IMG/VR virus record: IMGVR_UViG_3300048044_000038
Coordinates: 1 to 29,171 of that record
Direction: 5' to 3' (one strand)
From: a virus
Length of the DNA stretch: 29,171 nt
The notes beneath the pieces are model-generated. The model did no database searches. It was not told the DNA's origin and worked only from the letters and a program-made list of their open reading frames with translations. Within the stretch, counting starts at the first letter, position 1. Each line of letters opens with the position of its first letter. This document shows positions 27,801-29,171 of this stretch, in pieces. Made by a program: the position numbers and the translations under genes.

Positions 27801-28934
27801 TTAAATTTTCTCCTCAAAATCCGCTATGGCGGTATTGTTTATTGTGATCGCTTGTCTTTTATCAGAAAGTAAAACGAGAGATGGTTTGCCTGCTGGTTTT
27901 TCTACTAGATTAGAGAGCAGCGCCTTACACTGCTTTTTACCAAGCAGTTTTTCCATGTCAGTAATGCCAATGAGAGATTGTTTGTAAATAGCGGTATAAC
28001 CTGCAGCAGTTACAGCTTCAATAACTGCTTTTTCACTGGTGTACTTCCTGTTGCTTCGACCCTCGACTAACTTGAAGCCTGGCCATGTTTTGCCCTCTCG
28101 AATTGCTAAATCAGTGGCATAGGCATATAAATCACTTGCCCATGTAGAAAGTCGGTCTGCAATTGCTAATACCTCCGTGATCTCTTCATCCGTCAGCAAA
28201 GCTGGCAACTTAAAATCATGTTTGGCAAGTTCCAGATGACTTTCGGCTCTGGCCCGGCAGAGCTGTCTTGCTCTGCAAAAACGGCAGTGCGCCCCCGATA
28301 GAAATTCACCTTCGCCGTTAATGGCCAACTGCGCCTTGGGACGAAGTTCTATTTCCGCCCAGATGATGAGCTCGTCCACTGGCACTTCATACGTTGAAAT
28401 ACTTTCAAGACGCGGCTGGCAGATGGTCATTCGCACTGTTTGAATATCATAGAGATTGTCGAACAAGGCTAAGCCCCCCAGCGCATAGAGCTTCATCTGC
28501 GAATTGTCTTCAGCTGATACTGCAACACCCTTGCCATATTTAAGATCAACAACATCTAAGGTTTGATCAGCCACAATCACTAAATCGCCAGTGCCAAACC
28601 CGCCTTCTGCATAACAAGAGTAATCTAGCTTTTGTTCGATTAAGATCATTGAATCTTTACAGTTTGCACGGACCTCAGCAATGCGTTCATTGGCAAAATC
28701 GACGTAAATGTCTGTGTAGTGTTCCAGTTCATCATTATCGAACTCACTGACAGGGCGCTGTGATTTTTGGCCTAATAATAACCTCAGCTTATGTTCAGCT
28801 AATCCATGGGCCGCAGTCCCTTCCGCAGCAAAAATGCTAGTTGTATTTTCGAAGGTCTCTTCTAGCCTGGCCGAAGGAGTGCAATTCAGCCAGCGGTGTG
28901 AACTTGAAGCAGATAAGAGTGCATGTTTTGCCAT
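27801..28934 (-). CDS. DUF2800 RecB/Cas4-like nuclease
   Basis: This is a 377-residue protein whose ATG 28934 overlaps the upstream stop by one base. Conserved sites are SHRWLNCTPSA (Cys18), EGTAAHGLAE with Glu38 and His43, GFGTGDLVIV with Asp117, VVDLKYGKGV with Asp130 and Lys132, and QMKLYALG with Gln146 and Tyr150. These make a PD-(D/E)xK exonuclease. A CxxC-x5-C group (217, 220, 226) with Cys18 matches the iron-sulfur layout of AddB/Cas4. It probably processes DNA ends with the neighbouring DUF2815 protein during recombination or replication. Confidence 0.9.
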   Translation of the reverse strand: MAKHALLSASSSHRWLNCTPSARLEETFENTTSIFAAEGTAAHGLAEHKLRLLLGQKSQRPVSEFDNDELEHYTDIYVDFANERIAEVRANCKDSMILIEQKLDYSCYAEGGFGTGDLVIVADQTLDVVDLKYGKGVAVSAEDNSQMKLYALGGLALFDNLYDIQTVRMTICQPRLESISTYEVPVDELIIWAEIELRPKAQLAINGEGEFLSGAHCRFCRARQLCRARAESHLELAKHDFKLPALLTDEEITEVLAIADRLSTWASDLYAYATDLAIREGKTWPGFKLVEGRSNRKYTSEKAVIEAVTAAGYTAIYKQSLIGITDMEKLLGKKQCKALLSNLVEKPAGKPSLVLLSDKRQAITINNTAIADFEEKI

Positions 28935-29171
28935 TAAAGTACCTCGGCTTCTTTGAGCAGTTCTGCATAATAGGTTGGATCAATCGCGGTTAGCTTCTGG
29001 GCTCCAAACTTGGTAATGAGAGCTTTGACTTCTGGCTGTTTGCCTGACTGAGATTTTTCAGCAAGCACGGCGCGTATCTGTTCGATGGTGAGTGGTACTA
29101 CTTTAGAGGGTTCTGCCTGTAACTTTTCAGTTTCCGACTTATATTCTGCTACGACCGCAGGTCCTTGTGGA
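28934..29171 (-). CDS. Small early protein, C-terminal part (cut by window edge)
   Basis: Only the last 78 codons lie in the window, ending TAA at 28934-28936 (TAATG overlap with DUF2800). The end is VPLTIEQIRAVLAEKSQSGK and later ITKFGAQKLTAIDP and YYAELLKEAEVL. Similar short helical proteins precede DUF2800 in many Firmicute phages and are sometimes labelled rRNA biogenesis protein rrp5, a label without functional support. The start is outside the window. Confidence 0.7.
   Translation of the reverse strand, partial: PQGPAVVAEYKSETEKLQAEPSKVVPLTIEQIRAVLAEKSQSGKQPEVKALITKFGAQKLTAIDPTYYAELLKEAEVL

Noticed and set aside
1-29171. CRISPR arrays, tRNA genes, attachment sites, integrase, repressor, holin/endolysin
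   Set aside because: None was seen on either strand; these modules would lie outside the window, so the lysogenic state cannot be proven here.

Overview
The window looks like part of a temperate tailed phage (long non-contractile tail, HK97-type head), most likely an integrated prophage of a low-to-mid GC Firmicute, plausibly a spore-former of the Clostridia or Negativicutes. The evidence is the gene set (VapE, DUF2800, DUF2815, family A polymerase, VRR-NUC and SNF2 early block; P27 terminase, HK97 portal/protease/capsid late block), strong AGGAGG-type ribosome sites and frequent TTG/GTG starts. Almost everything is on the minus strand, so transcription runs from base 29171 towards base 1. 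No integrase, repressor, lysis gene, tRNA or CRISPR is visible, so the species and the lysogenic state are inferences.

Early block (29171 to about 19485): a partial small protein, a DUF2800 Cas4-like nuclease, a DUF2815 ssDNA-binding-like protein, a family A DNA polymerase interrupted by a 301-residue intein, a DUF3310 protein, a primase-polymerase/VapE helicase, an AT-rich segment with ATTGCCAT repeats (candidate origin), a VRR-NUC nuclease, an SNF2 helicase and a DUF1492 sigma-like regulator. The block ends in a strong terminator at 19415-19452.

Packaging block (19370 to 15816): an HTH/zinc-finger regulator, a Cys-rich miniprotein, a ParB-methyltransferase fusion, an HTH small-terminase-like protein, an HNH nuclease fused to a P-loop kinase-like domain, a C/T-rich non-coding stretch that may hold cos, and a P27-type small terminase. 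The P27 gene overlaps the start of a dead terL fragment (15680-15823).

Cargo island (about 15680 to 11240): it separates the small terminase from the working large terminase. It carries an amidoligase, a paralogue of it that has lost all recognisable active-site residues, a gamma-glutamylcyclotransferase, several small unknown proteins, a Cys/Pro/Gly-repeat protein and the only convincing plus-strand gene of the window. The two ends of the island border related copies of the terL 5' end, and both copies carry an early in-frame stop. This island is the strongest candidate here for a little-described system.

Structural block (11239 to 1): terL, a small membrane protein, portal, prohead protease with an unusual 14-cysteine tail, major capsid, connector, head closure, HK97-gp10, tail terminator and tail tube. 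After the tail-tube terminator sits a group IIC intron with its reverse transcriptase (1375-3284). Then come the tail assembly chaperones, joined by a canonical A AAA AAC -1 frameshift site, and the start of the tape measure protein.
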